Assembly (NCBI RefSeq): GCF_002280785.1
Contig: NZ_NCEQ01000003.1
Coordinates: forward strand, 124,001 to 188,000
Direction of reading: 5' to 3'
Length of the DNA stretch: 64,000 nucleotides
Source of the DNA: Brevundimonas subvibrioides
Lineage (GTDB): Bacteria > Pseudomonadota > Alphaproteobacteria > Caulobacterales > Caulobacteraceae
Made by a program: the position numbers and the translations under genes
Notes under the pieces: generated by a model
Databases searched by the model: none
The model's input: the letters and a program-made list of their open reading frames with translations, nothing else
What the model was told of the DNA's origin: nothing
Part shown: piece by piece, positions 16,201 to 23,599 of the stretch
How the letters are laid out: each line of letters opens with the position of its first letter
How positions within the stretch are numbered: position 1 is the stretch's first letter

Positions 16201-17434
16201 TGGCCGCGATGAAGTCCCGGGTGCGGGTGTAGATCTCCTCGCGGAACCGCCGCCCGTTGAAGACGCCGTAGTGGCCGACGTCCGGCTGGACGTAAAGCAC
16301 CCGTCGGTCGTCGGGGATGTTGGTGCACAGGGTATGCGCGGCCTGGGTCTGGCCCACGCCCGAGATATCGTCCTTTTCGCCCTCGACGGTCATCAGGCCG
16401 ATGTCGGTGATCTTCGTCAGATCGACCGGTGCGCCCCGATGCTCCAGCAGGCCGCGCGGCAGCAGGTGCGACTGGAAGACGATGTCGATGGTCTGGAGAT
16501 AGAACTCCTCGGTCAGGTCCAGGACCGACAGATATTCGTCGTAGAATTCCTCGTGCTTCTCCACCCCGTCGCCATCGCCGGCGACCAGGTGGCGGAAATA
16601 GTCCCGGTGGGCGTCGGTGTGTCTCTGCTCGTTCATGGACATGAAACTGTAGAGCTGGACGAAGCCCGGGTAGACCTCCCGGCCGAAGCCCGGATAGGGC
16701 CAGGGCACGGTGTGGATCATGTTCGACTGGAACCAGGCGAACGGCCTGGCCTCCGCCAGCTGGTTCGTCACCGTCGGCGACAGGCGCGCGTCGATCGGCG
16801 AGCCCATGAAGGTCATCGACGCCGGGCGGTTCGGATCGTTCTCGGCCGCCATGATCGCGGCGGCGGCGAGGACCGGCGGGCCGGGCTGACAGACGCCGAC
16901 GACGTGGGCGCGCGGGCCGATCTGGGCCAGCATGGTGCGGACGTGGTCGATGTAGTCGTGGAAGTCGAAACGGCCTTCCAGCATCGGCACCTGACGGGCG
17001 TTGACCCAGTCGGTGACATAGACGTCGTGATCCTGAAGGAAGGTCTCGACCGTGCCGCGCAACAGGGTCGCGTAGTGCCCCGACAGAGGCGCGACGATCA
17101 GCACACTGGGCGCGGCGACCGGCTTTTTGGCTCGCTTCAGGTCGCCGACGTTGCGCGCGAACCGCACCAGGCGGACCCAGGGGCTCTGCCAGATGACCTG
17201 TTCGGTGGTGCGCACCGGCTGGTTGTTGATGGTGACGACCTCGAGGCCCCAGGCCGGCTTGCCGTAGCGGCGCGTGACGCTCTCGAACAGCTCGGCCGAG
17301 GCATAGGCAGTGCGTCCCACAGCCGTCTGCGAGGCCGGGTTATAGGGCGAGGTCCAGAACTTGCGGGCGACCTGCGCCCCGAGCCGGAAAGGCTGCGCCG
17401 ACTGATAGGCGAGCTCGTGAAGTGCGTAGAGCAT
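16154..17434 (-). CDS. phaZ: Intracellular polyhydroxyalkanoate depolymerase
   Basis: A 426-residue intracellular poly(3-hydroxybutyrate) depolymerase, which mobilises cytoplasmic PHB granules. The start MLYALHELAYQ matches the conserved beginning of the family; an ATG 14 codons upstream is possible but less typical. The alpha/beta-hydrolase core includes VLIVAPLSGHYATLLRGTVE and the lipase-box-like VCQPGP (nucleophile cysteine at about residue 184), as in PhaZ1 of Ralstonia. DVGHYGVFNGRRFREEIY near the C-terminus carries the catalytic histidine, and LMTVEGEKDDISG the aspartate region. It overlaps the downstream YgjP-like gene by 47 bases. No phaC, phaB or phasin gene is nearby. Confidence 0.92.
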   Translation of the reverse strand: MLYALHELAYQSAQPFRLGAQVARKFWTSPYNPASQTAVGRTAYASAELFESVTRRYGKPAWGLEVVTINNQPVRTTEQVIWQSPWVRLVRFARNVGDLKRAKKPVAAPSVLIVAPLSGHYATLLRGTVETFLQDHDVYVTDWVNARQVPMLEGRFDFHDYIDHVRTMLAQIGPRAHVVGVCQPGPPVLAAAAIMAAENDPNRPASMTFMGSPIDARLSPTVTNQLAEARPFAWFQSNMIHTVPWPYPGFGREVYPGFVQLYSFMSMNEQRHTDAHRDYFRHLVAGDGDGVEKHEEFYDEYLSVLDLTEEFYLQTIDIVFQSHLLPRGLLEHRGAPVDLTKITDIGLMTVEGEKDDISGVGQTQAAHTLCTNIPDDRRVLYVQPDVGHYGVFNGRRFREEIYTRTRDFIAANEKLCAVSDRSAAAA

Positions 17435-17505
17435 GAAATCCTGTGATCGGCCCCGCCGAAGCGGTGATGCCATCATAGAACGCGCTGCACTGCAAAAGGA
17501 TTTAT

Positions 17506-17647
17506 ATTCCTCCCCAAAGCGAAGCGCCGGGGGAGGGGGACCGCAGCGCCCTTGCGCTGGGGTGGAGGGGGCTGATCCAGACCCGGTGTGTGCGGTTAGC
17601 CCCCTCCACCACTGCGTGGTCGATGGCTCCCCCGATGGGGGAGGAAT
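17506..17647. repeat. Long intergenic inverted repeat
   Basis: The arms ATTCCTCCCC...GGTGGAGGGGGCT and AGCCCCCTCCACC...GGGGGAGGAAT face each other across about 35 unpaired bases. Each arm holds a sub-hairpin (for example CCACTGCGTGG). It lies between the 5' end of phaZ and the 3' end of the SCO gene, both on the minus strand, so here the element separates co-directional genes. It belongs to the same CTCCC/GGGAG family as those at 5118, 28389 and 36809. Confidence 0.85.
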
Positions 17648-17648
17648 G

Positions 17649-18272
17649 TCAGCCCCGCGCCATGACCCGCTGGATCAGCTGGGCCGAGCGTTCCGGGCCC
17701 AGATCGTGGCCCAGGGCGGAGCGGAACTGGCCGTCGGGGCCCATCAGATAGACCGTCAGGGAGTGGTTCATCGTATAGTCCTCGCCGTCGCCGACCTTCT
17801 GGAAATAGGCGCGATAGACCTTGGCGGCGTCGGCGACCTGTTCCGGCGTGCCGGTCAGGCCGATGACGCCGGGCGGGAAGCCGTCGGACGACAGATAGTC
17901 CTTCAGCGCCCGGGGCGTGTCGCGCTCCGGGTCGATCGAGACGAACACGATCTGCAGGTCGTCGGCGGCCGACCCCAGCAGGGTGCGCGTCGCCTCCAGC
18001 GAGGTCAGGGTCGTAGGGCAGAAGTCCGGGCAGTAGGTGAAGCCGAAGAAGACCAGGCTCCACCGGCCGTCCAGCATCGTCTGGTCGACCGCCTGGCCGT
18101 CCTGGTTGACGAGCTGGAACGGGCCGCCGACGGCCGGCTGACCCGTCGCGGTTCCCTCGGCGACGGCCTGGGCCCGGTCCCGTCCCGTGACGACGACCAC
18201 CGTCACGGTCGCCAGGGCGATGGCGATGGCGCAACAGGCGCCGGCGAACAGGAAGATGGAACGGCGTGGCAT
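17649..18272 (-). CDS. SCO1/SenC family copper chaperone-like protein
   Basis: A 207-residue membrane-anchored periplasmic protein of the SCO/SenC (PrrC) family, which helps insert copper into cytochrome c oxidase CuA and may act as a thiol reductase. One N-terminal membrane helix (about residues 6-30) is followed by a thioredoxin-like domain. The copper-binding CPDFC (C81, C85) and the distant histidine in EDYTMNHS (H170) are both present, as is FGFTYCPDFCPTTL and VSIDPERDTP. It is divergent from regB; in Rhodobacter and relatives the SCO gene (senC/prrC) is likewise part of the regB/regA locus. Its stop lies next to a long repeat. Confidence 0.93.
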   Translation of the reverse strand: MPRRSIFLFAGACCAIAIALATVTVVVVTGRDRAQAVAEGTATGQPAVGGPFQLVNQDGQAVDQTMLDGRWSLVFFGFTYCPDFCPTTLTSLEATRTLLGSAADDLQIVFVSIDPERDTPRALKDYLSSDGFPPGVIGLTGTPEQVADAAKVYRAYFQKVGDGEDYTMNHSLTVYLMGPDGQFRSALGHDLGPERSAQLIQRVMARG

Positions 18273-18372
18273 CGTGTCTCTCCGGGCCGACAGGGGCGCG
18301 AGACCGGTCTATAGACGCCGTGTGAACCAGAGCGAAGTCCGTCCCCATCCCGACGCCTCCCCCGAGGACGTC

Positions 18373-19800
18373 ATGTCGCAGTTCCCGCCGGCGCCGCCGA
18401 ACTGGGCCAGTTTGCCGCGCCGTAGCCGGGGCTTGTCGCTCAGAACGCTGATCATCCTGCGCTGGCTGGCGATCGTGGGCCAGACGGCGACCCTGATCGT
18501 GCTGGACACGATGTTCCACTTCCCCCTGCCGCGATGGCAGTGCCTGCTGGTCATCCTGGCCAGCGTGGTCGTGAACCTGCTGGCCATGGCTCGATTGCAG
18601 AGAGTTGACAGCCGCTTGCCGGACGGGCGCCAGACCGGCATCCATCTGGGCTTCGACATCCTGCAGCTGTCGGCCCTGCTGGCCTTTACCGGCGGGCTGG
18701 AAAATCCCTTTTGCCTGCTGCTGGTCGCGCCGGTGACGGTGGCGGCCGCGTCCCTGCCGGGGCGCCAGGCCCTGATACTGGGCCTGATGGTGCTGGCCTC
18801 GACCACGGCCCTGTTCGTCTGGTCCATGCCCCTGCCCTGGCAGAACGGAGCGGATATCGACCTGCCGGTTCTCTACAAGTTCGGCGTCGGTCTGGCCCTG
18901 ACGACGGGGGTGGTGTTCACCGCCGCCTACGCCTGGCGGGTGGCGGCGGACGCCGAGAAACTGGAGCTGGCGCTGGCCACGACGCAGGACGTGCTTCAAC
19001 GGGAACAGAGGCTGGCGGCGCTGGGCGGACTGGCGGCGGCGGCGGCGCACGAGCTGGGCACCCCGCTGGCGACGATCCAGGTGGTGGCCAAGGAACTGCT
19101 GCGCGCCTCGCCGGCCGACGGGCCGATCGCCGAGGATGCGCGCCTGATGCTGCAGCAGGCCGAACGCTGTCGCGAGATCCTCAAGCGGCTGTCGCAACGC
19201 CCCGAGGACGGCGACCCCCTCTATACGGAGATCGGGCTGAAGGCCCTGCTGAACGAGGTGGTCGATCCGCATCTGGGCTTCGACCTCGACATCAAGGTGG
19301 CCGTCCACACGCGCGGGGGCCTGGCGGAGCCGCGCGTGAAGCGGCTGGCGGAAGTGGTCCACGGCCTGTCCGCCCTGGTCGAGAATGCGGCCGATTTCGC
19401 CGCCTCGACGGTCCGGGTCCGGGCGACGGCGGACGCACAGTGGATCACCGTCGAGGTCCTGGACGACGGCCCGGGCTTTGCTCCCGAAATCCTGCCGCGT
19501 CTCGGCGAGCCCTATGTGACCAGCCGTCCGCTCGGCAAGTCGCGTCAGGCCCTGGCCGCGCGACTGGCCGCCGCCGCCCGACCGCCCCGGCGCGGCAAGA
19601 CCCCTGCGCCGCCTCCGCCGGAGCCCGACATCGTTCCGAGCCAGGGCGGTATGGGGTTGGGCTTCTTCATCGCGCGGACCCTTCTGGAACGGACCGGCGG
19701 CAAGGTGGTCGTCGGTCAGGGCGAGGGCGGGCCGGGGAACAACCGGGGCGCACGCGTCACTGTGCGCTGGGACCGTCGCGCGCTGGAACTGGTCCCGTGA
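18373..19800 (+). CDS. regB: Redox-sensing histidine kinase RegB/PrrB/ActS
   Basis: A 475-residue membrane histidine kinase of the RegB family, which adjusts respiratory, carbon and nitrogen genes to redox state. About six membrane helices occupy residues 25-185. The quinone-sensing motif GGLENPF is at 107-113. The H-box is HELGTPLATI with phosphorylated H226, and the redox-active cysteine in AERCREIL is C266; the 40-residue distance equals that of Rhodobacter RegB (H225, C265). The ATPase domain has ENAADFAAS, DDGPGF and GMGLGFFIARTLLER. The ATG at 18373 has GAGGA just upstream; a GTG 17 codons earlier (18322) is an alternative. regA follows after 84 bp, and an SCO gene is divergent. Confidence 0.93.
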   Translation: MSQFPPAPPNWASLPRRSRGLSLRTLIILRWLAIVGQTATLIVLDTMFHFPLPRWQCLLVILASVVVNLLAMARLQRVDSRLPDGRQTGIHLGFDILQLSALLAFTGGLENPFCLLLVAPVTVAAASLPGRQALILGLMVLASTTALFVWSMPLPWQNGADIDLPVLYKFGVGLALTTGVVFTAAYAWRVAADAEKLELALATTQDVLQREQRLAALGGLAAAAAHELGTPLATIQVVAKELLRASPADGPIAEDARLMLQQAERCREILKRLSQRPEDGDPLYTEIGLKALLNEVVDPHLGFDLDIKVAVHTRGGLAEPRVKRLAEVVHGLSALVENAADFAASTVRVRATADAQWITVEVLDDGPGFAPEILPRLGEPYVTSRPLGKSRQALAARLAAAARPPRRGKTPAPPPPEPDIVPSQGGMGLGFFIARTLLERTGGKVVVGQGEGGPGNNRGARVTVRWDRRALELVP

Positions 19801-19884
19801 GAACCGGCCGGCCTGCGATCCATCGCCGCACCGCTTGACCCGTCGGCGCGGGAAGCCGACTTGGTGGGTAGGAGAAACTCCGCC

Positions 19885-20466
19885 ATGACGACTGCCACCT
19901 CGCCTCTCAACTCCGGCAATATGGAAGACCGCATCGCCGGGCTCCCTGACCGTTCCCTGTTGCTGCTGGACGACGACCAGGCGCTGCGCACGCGTCTGGG
20001 CCGGGCGCTGGAGTCTCGTGGGTTCCAGGTGACCACGGCCGGATCGGTCGGCGAGGCGACCGAGCTCCTCCGGACCTACCAGCCGGCCTTCGCCGTGCTG
20101 GACATGCGGCTTGAGGACGGCAACGGCCTGAAGGTCGTCGAGGCCATTCGCGAGCGCCGTGACGACGCCCGTATCGTCATGCTGACCGGCTACGGCGCCA
20201 TCGCCACGGCCGTGGCGGCGGTGAAGGCCGGGGCCGTCGACTATCTGTCCAAGCCCGCCGACGCCGACGATGTGGTCAAGGCCCTGCTCGCCACCGGCGA
20301 CTCGCCCGAACCGCCCGAGAACCCGATGAGCGCCGACCGGGTGCGCTGGGAGCATATCCAGCGGGTCTACGAGCTGTGCGACCACAATGTCTCCGAGACT
20401 GCGCGCCGCCTCGGCATGCACCGCCGGACACTGCAACGCATCCTGGCGAAACGCGCGCCGAGGTAG
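19885..20466 (+). CDS. regA: Redox response regulator RegA/PrrA/ActR
   Basis: A 193-residue two-domain response regulator paired with RegB. The receiver domain (about residues 24-140) has the acidic pair LLLDDDQ (D29-D31), the phosphorylated aspartate D73 in AVLDMRLEDG, and the lysine in YLSKPAD. The C-terminal Fis-type helix-turn-helix, NVSETARRLGMHRRTLQRIL then AKRAPR, is essentially the invariant signature of RegA homologues. Family knowledge predicts control of energy-generating and assimilation genes. The ATG was chosen because it has GGAG upstream; the frame opens a few codons earlier with a TTG. It is followed by a long inverted repeat and is convergent with mmcB. Confidence 0.95.
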   Translation: MTTATSPLNSGNMEDRIAGLPDRSLLLLDDDQALRTRLGRALESRGFQVTTAGSVGEATELLRTYQPAFAVLDMRLEDGNGLKVVEAIRERRDDARIVMLTGYGAIATAVAAVKAGAVDYLSKPADADDVVKALLATGDSPEPPENPMSADRVRWEHIQRVYELCDHNVSETARRLGMHRRTLQRILAKRAPR

Positions 20467-20472
20467 CCGCTT

Positions 20473-20632
20473 TCCTTCTCCCCTTGCGGGAGAAGGCGGC
20501 CGAACGCAGCGAGGTCGGATGAGGGGTCACGCTGACCTCACCGGCCATCCTTGCCAGCGCTTTCTCCAATCGACGGTGCGACCCCTCATCCGTCAGCCTT
20601 CGGCTGCCACCTTCTCCCGCAGGGAGAGAAGG
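20473..20632. repeat. Long intergenic inverted repeat between convergent genes
   Basis: Near copy of the element at 15308. The left arm has CCTTCTCCCCTTGCGGGAGA, then CGAACGCAGCGAGGTCGGAT and GAGGGGTC; the right arm has GACCCCTCATCCGTCAGCC and CCACCTTCTCCCGCAGGGAG. The arms pair over about 55 bp. It lies between regA and mmcB, which are convergent. Confidence 0.88.
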
Positions 20633-20636
20633 TCGT

Positions 20637-21083
20637 TTACTCTCGCACCGTCCGCATCGCCGCCAGACGTCCGAAGGCGATCGTCAGCGCCTTCCGCCTC
20701 GCCGGAGCCAGGGTCAGCACCGGCGCATCCCGCACCACGGCCCCGCCGAAGGCATCGGCGACGATCAGGCCCGGCTCAGTCGGCAGCACTCCTTCCGGAA
20801 ACTCCGGAGCCACCGCAAAGAAGAAGGCGTCGCAGAAGGGGGCGTACTGCGGCCATTTGCGATCGACACGATAGTCCGCGATCCCCGACTTCACCTCGAC
20901 GATGACGATGTCGCCCTTGCGTCCCAGAGCCATGACATCGGCGCGACGGCCGTTCGGCAGGGATACCTCCAGCAGCGGGGCATAGCCCATGTCGGCCAGC
21001 AGCCTCGCAGCCCCGCGCGTGACGCCCAGGGTGGTCTCCGGACGGCTGAAGACGAGTTCGAGATGAACAGCAGCGGCGGGCAT
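20637..21083 (-). CDS. mmcB: MmcB family DNA repair protein
   Basis: A 148-residue protein of the MmcB family, named in Caulobacter for its effect on mitomycin C resistance and reported to be part of the SOS regulon. It has a PD-(D/E)xK nuclease-like core: the aspartate in RRADVMAL (about residue 49) and E-x-K in IVIVEVKSG (about 62-64), followed by DYRVDRKWPQY. These features fit a small nuclease-like domain, although activity has not been shown to my knowledge. A perfect LexA-type box (GTTC-N7-GTTC) lies 12 bases before the start, supporting DNA-damage induction. It is the last gene after thpR and an acetyltransferase on the minus strand. Confidence 0.9.
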   Translation of the reverse strand: MPAAAVHLELVFSRPETTLGVTRGAARLLADMGYAPLLEVSLPNGRRADVMALGRKGDIVIVEVKSGIADYRVDRKWPQYAPFCDAFFFAVAPEFPEGVLPTEPGLIVADAFGGAVVRDAPVLTLAPARRKALTIAFGRLAAMRTVRE

Positions 21084-21094
21084 CCGACACTTAT

Positions 21095-21109
21095 GTTCCG
21101 GTTGCGTTC
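21095..21109. promoter_or_regulatory. LexA (SOS) box of the alphaproteobacterial type
   Basis: The direct repeat GTTC-CGGTTGC-GTTC matches the established alphaproteobacterial LexA consensus GTTC-N7-GTTC exactly. It sits between the acetyltransferase stop and the mmcB start, 12 bases upstream of the latter, so LexA bound here would block mmcB transcription until DNA damage. Confidence 0.85.
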
Positions 21110-21114
21110 CGCCT

Positions 21115-21669
21115 TCAAGCCGTGAACCGCTTCCGGTTCACGGCCCAGTCCGCCCTTGTCTGACCCCACAGATCGACGCAGGACTCCTCGAGCGGCGGCG
21201 GCAGTCGACCCCGGCCGCGATTGACCGAGCCCAGGCGCGCGGCCAGCTGTTGAGACGCGATATTGTCGGGATGGATGGAGTGGATGACGTCGTCCCAGCC
21301 CAGCACGTCGAAGGCGTAGTCCATGGTCGCCACGGCCGCCTCCCGCGCATAGCCCTTGCCCATGGCGTCAGGGTGCAGGCTCCAGCCCACCTCCGGCCCC
21401 GGCCAGCCGTGCGGGTTCCACGGGCCGATGCGGCCAATCCACTGGCCGGTCGATTTCTCGATCACCGAGAAGAAGCCTTCGCCGGTCAGGGCCCAGGCGC
21501 CGGCCACCGACATCAGGACCCGCCAGACCTCGGCCGGACTCCTGGGACCGCCGATGAAACGGGTCGTCTCGGCGTCGCCTTGGAAATCGCACCAGCGCGG
21601 GAAATCCTCCATCGCCGTAGGGCGCAGGATCAGGCGTTCGGTCTCGATCGTGGGGCCGGGCGCAGTCAC
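21115..21669 (-). CDS. GNAT family N-acetyltransferase (RimJ/RimL-like)
   Basis: A 184-residue acetyltransferase of the RimJ/RimL-like GNAT group, which acetylates amino groups of proteins or small molecules using acetyl-CoA. The N-terminal ETERLILRPTAMEDF is the usual opening of the group. The acetyl-CoA loop is in MGKGYAREAA (Q/RxxGxG/A-type, about residues 104-113), preceded by EVGWSLHPDA. The C-terminal HPDNIASQQLAARLGS matches the conserved NxxSxxxxxKxGF-like segment. Substrate unknown. Its start overlaps the thpR stop by four bases (ATGA), so it is coupled to thpR. Confidence 0.88.
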   Translation of the reverse strand: MTAPGPTIETERLILRPTAMEDFPRWCDFQGDAETTRFIGGPRSPAEVWRVLMSVAGAWALTGEGFFSVIEKSTGQWIGRIGPWNPHGWPGPEVGWSLHPDAMGKGYAREAAVATMDYAFDVLGWDDVIHSIHPDNIASQQLAARLGSVNRGRGRLPPPLEESCVDLWGQTRADWAVNRKRFTA

Positions 21670-22202
21670 AGCGGATACTCCCGTTCCAGTTCGTAGTGGC
21701 TGCCGTCGTCGCTCAGGACGCTGGAATACAGGCCAAAGCGATCGACGCGGATCGGCGGGGAATGCAGCAGGTTATGGTTGGTGATCCAGGCCCCGATCCG
21801 GTCCGGATTGGTCTGGGTCTTCAGGTAGGCGAGGGTGAGGTGGGGGCGATAGAGGCGGGGCTCCATGGTGACGCCGGCGCGCTCGGCCGCCGACTTGCAG
21901 CGCCCCGCCAGGATGTTGAGTCGCTCCGAAGGTTCCAGCCCGGCCCACAATGTGTGGCTGCGATGCGCATCGCCGAAGGCGCCGACGCCCTTCAGTTCGA
22001 TATCGAAGACGCCGCCCGGGATCCGGGCCAGCTCGGCGGCCAGATCGGCGGCGCGGCGCTCGTCCACACCGCCGTAGAAGGCCAGGGTAACGTGGAGCGC
22101 CTCGGCCCCGCGCCATTTCGCGCCCGGCAGGCCGGTCTGGCGGCGGCCGAGCGTCTCGGCCACGTCGAAGGGGATCGGAACGGCAGTAAACAGGCGCAAC
22201 AT
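21666..22202 (-). CDS. thpR: RNA 2',3'-cyclic phosphodiesterase (2'-5' RNA ligase family)
   Basis: A 178-residue 2H phosphoesterase of the ThpR/LigT family, which opens 2',3'-cyclic phosphate ends of RNA and in vitro can join 2'-5' linked RNA. The two catalytic HxT motifs are HVTLAFYG (H37, T39) and HLTLAYLK (H121, T123). The protein begins MLRLFTAVPIPFDV, the usual start for the family. Upstream in-frame ATGs exist but fall in the leader of the divergent ybhL gene. The gene opens a minus-strand operon thpR-acetyltransferase with a 4-bp overlap; mmcB follows under its own SOS box. Confidence 0.92.
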   Translation of the reverse strand: MLRLFTAVPIPFDVAETLGRRQTGLPGAKWRGAEALHVTLAFYGGVDERRAADLAAELARIPGGVFDIELKGVGAFGDAHRSHTLWAGLEPSERLNILAGRCKSAAERAGVTMEPRLYRPHLTLAYLKTQTNPDRIGAWITNHNLLHSPPIRVDRFGLYSSVLSDDGSHYELEREYPL

Positions 22203-22289
22203 GCCGCCGTTCGTAGCGTCTGGCGCGAAAGGCGGGAAGCGGCGAGAACCCCTGCGGCGATCAATCCCTTGCGCAGTGGGGTCCAGACC

Positions 22290-22330
22290 CCGATATTTCC
22301 GACATCGGCGCCGGGAGTCTCCCGTCGCCT
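22290..22330 (+). ncRNA. Probable ybhL leader RNA motif
   Basis: Just before the ybhL-type gene the transcript can form two hairpins: CCGAT (22290-22294) with ATCGG (22304-22308) and a stronger interrupted stem GGCG..GGGA with TCCC..CGCC (22307-22329). A structured ybhL motif has been described upstream of this same gene family in Alphaproteobacteria. The position, the single long interrupted stem and the following AACAGGAGA agree with it, but I have matched it from memory and not by a covariance search. Confidence 0.5.
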
Positions 22331-22351
22331 CAACAGGAGAAGACACTCGCG

Positions 22352-23101
22352 ATGAGCGACTTCAGAAACGGCTACTCGACGCCGGCTCCGGCCAAGGCCG
22401 ACATGGCCGTGGACGCGGGCCTGCGCAGCTTCATGCTGGGCGTCTACAACAAGCTGGCGCTCGGCCTCGTGGTCGCCGGCGCCCTGGCCTACGCCACCGG
22501 CAACGTGCCGGCGGTGCAACAACTGCTGTTCGCCGTGGGACCTGACGGTCGCATCGGCATGACGGTGCTGGGCATGATCGTCCAGTTCCTGCCTCTGGTG
22601 CTGCTGTTCGGCTCGATGTTCTTCATGAAGAACCCGACGGCCGGCGGCGTGAACCTGCTCTACTGGGCCGTCGTCGCCTCGATCGGCGCGGGGCTGGGCG
22701 TTCTGTTCCTGCGCTATACGGGCGGTTCGATCGCCTCGACCTTCTTCGTGACGGCCGCCTCGTTCGGCGCGCTGAGCCTGATCGGCTACACGACCAAGAA
22801 GGATCTGACGGCCATGGGCTCGTTCCTGATCATGGGCGTGATCGGCCTGATCATCGCCTCGGTCGTGAACATGTTCATGCAGTCGGGGACGCTCTACCTG
22901 ATCATCTCGGGCCTGGGCGTGCTGATCTTCGCAGGCCTGATCGCCTATGACACCCAGCGTCTGAAGATGACCTACTACCAGCTGGGCGGCGATCACGCGG
23001 CGATGGGCGTGGCCACCGGCTTCGGCGCGCTGAGCCTGTTCATCAACTTCGTGAACCTGTTCCAGTTCCTGCTGGCCTTCATGGGCGGCAACCGGAACTA
23101 G
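22352..23101 (+). CDS. ybhL: Bax inhibitor-1/YccA family membrane protein
   Basis: A 249-residue protein with seven predicted membrane helices of the Bax inhibitor-1 family (YbhL/YccA). Family members include calcium-leak channels (BsYetJ) and a modulator of the FtsH protease (YccA). After a soluble N-terminus (about 30 residues) the helices run from SFMLGVYNKLALGLVVAGAL to the C-terminal FGALSLFINFVNLFQFLLAF, with the conserved FAGLIAYDTQRLK segment (about residues 198-210) whose Asp belongs to the di-aspartyl sensor of the family. A good site (AGGAG) precedes the ATG, and a probable structured leader lies upstream. An intrinsic terminator follows. Confidence 0.93.
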   Translation: MSDFRNGYSTPAPAKADMAVDAGLRSFMLGVYNKLALGLVVAGALAYATGNVPAVQQLLFAVGPDGRIGMTVLGMIVQFLPLVLLFGSMFFMKNPTAGGVNLLYWAVVASIGAGLGVLFLRYTGGSIASTFFVTAASFGALSLIGYTTKKDLTAMGSFLIMGVIGLIIASVVNMFMQSGTLYLIISGLGVLIFAGLIAYDTQRLKMTYYQLGGDHAAMGVATGFGALSLFINFVNLFQFLLAFMGGNRN

Positions 23102-23147
23102 GCTCAAGCCGCGAGCCGCCGCGAGGCGCGCACAGGCTGAACAATGG

Positions 23148-23178
23148 AAAGCCCCGGTCGAAAGGCCGGGGCTTTTTG
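23148..23178 (+). terminator. Intrinsic terminator after ybhL
   Basis: AAAGCCCCGG pairs with CCGGGGCTTT around a 9-nt loop and is followed by TTTTT. It is a textbook terminator. It lies directly before the stop of the convergent DUF2794 gene. Confidence 0.88.
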
Positions 23179-23520
23179 CTATTCCACCACCTGGAATTTG
23201 CGGCTGTCGAAGACGCGCAGCACCTGCGGCAGCTCGCGACCGCGCTTCAGGACGACGCCGCCCTCGCCGATGACCGACCACTGGCCCTGGCGGGTCTGGA
23301 GCGCCGGGCGTTTCTCGATGCGATAGGCGGGGGCGTCGCCGGAGCGGCGGAAGACGGCGAACTCGGCCGCCTCCCTGCCCCCGACCATGGCATAGTCGCG
23401 CCATTCGGCCTGGGCCACCATGCGGCCGTAGACCCGAAGGATCAGGTCCAGCTCGCGCCGCTCGAAGAAGACGGACGACGGTTGCGGACCGCCTTCAGCG
23501 GAGGAGGGATCGAAGGTCAT
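23179..23520 (-). CDS. DUF2794 domain-containing protein
   Basis: A 113-residue protein of the alphaproteobacterial DUF2794 family, function unknown. The sequence SVFFERRELDLILRVYGRMVAQAEWRDYAM is characteristic, as is IEKRPALQTRQGQWSVIGEGGVVLKRG. The start at MTFDPSS was chosen because conservation begins there; the frame remains open 21 codons further upstream. There is no signal peptide and no membrane segment. It stands alone and is convergent with ybhL. I cannot infer a role from the neighbours. Confidence 0.82.
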   Translation of the reverse strand: MTFDPSSAEGGPQPSSVFFERRELDLILRVYGRMVAQAEWRDYAMVGGREAAEFAVFRRSGDAPAYRIEKRPALQTRQGQWSVIGEGGVVLKRGRELPQVLRVFDSRKFQVVE

Positions 23521-23599
23521 CCCGATCAATCTAGACGCGGTTCGGACAAACGCCAGCGCCGCCCGCCGCCTCGCCTGACCCACAAATTATCCACGACAC

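Noticed and set aside
17596..20436. A 946-codon open frame on the minus strand opposite regB-regA and across the SCO gene
   Set aside because: Antisense shadow of well-supported genes; composition is Gly/Arg/Gln rich without any motif.
23587..23595. DnaA-box-like TTATCCACG, possible replication origin
   Set aside because: Only a single 8/9 match, with no cluster of boxes, no AT-rich unwinding region and no dnaA, parA or hemE gene nearby.
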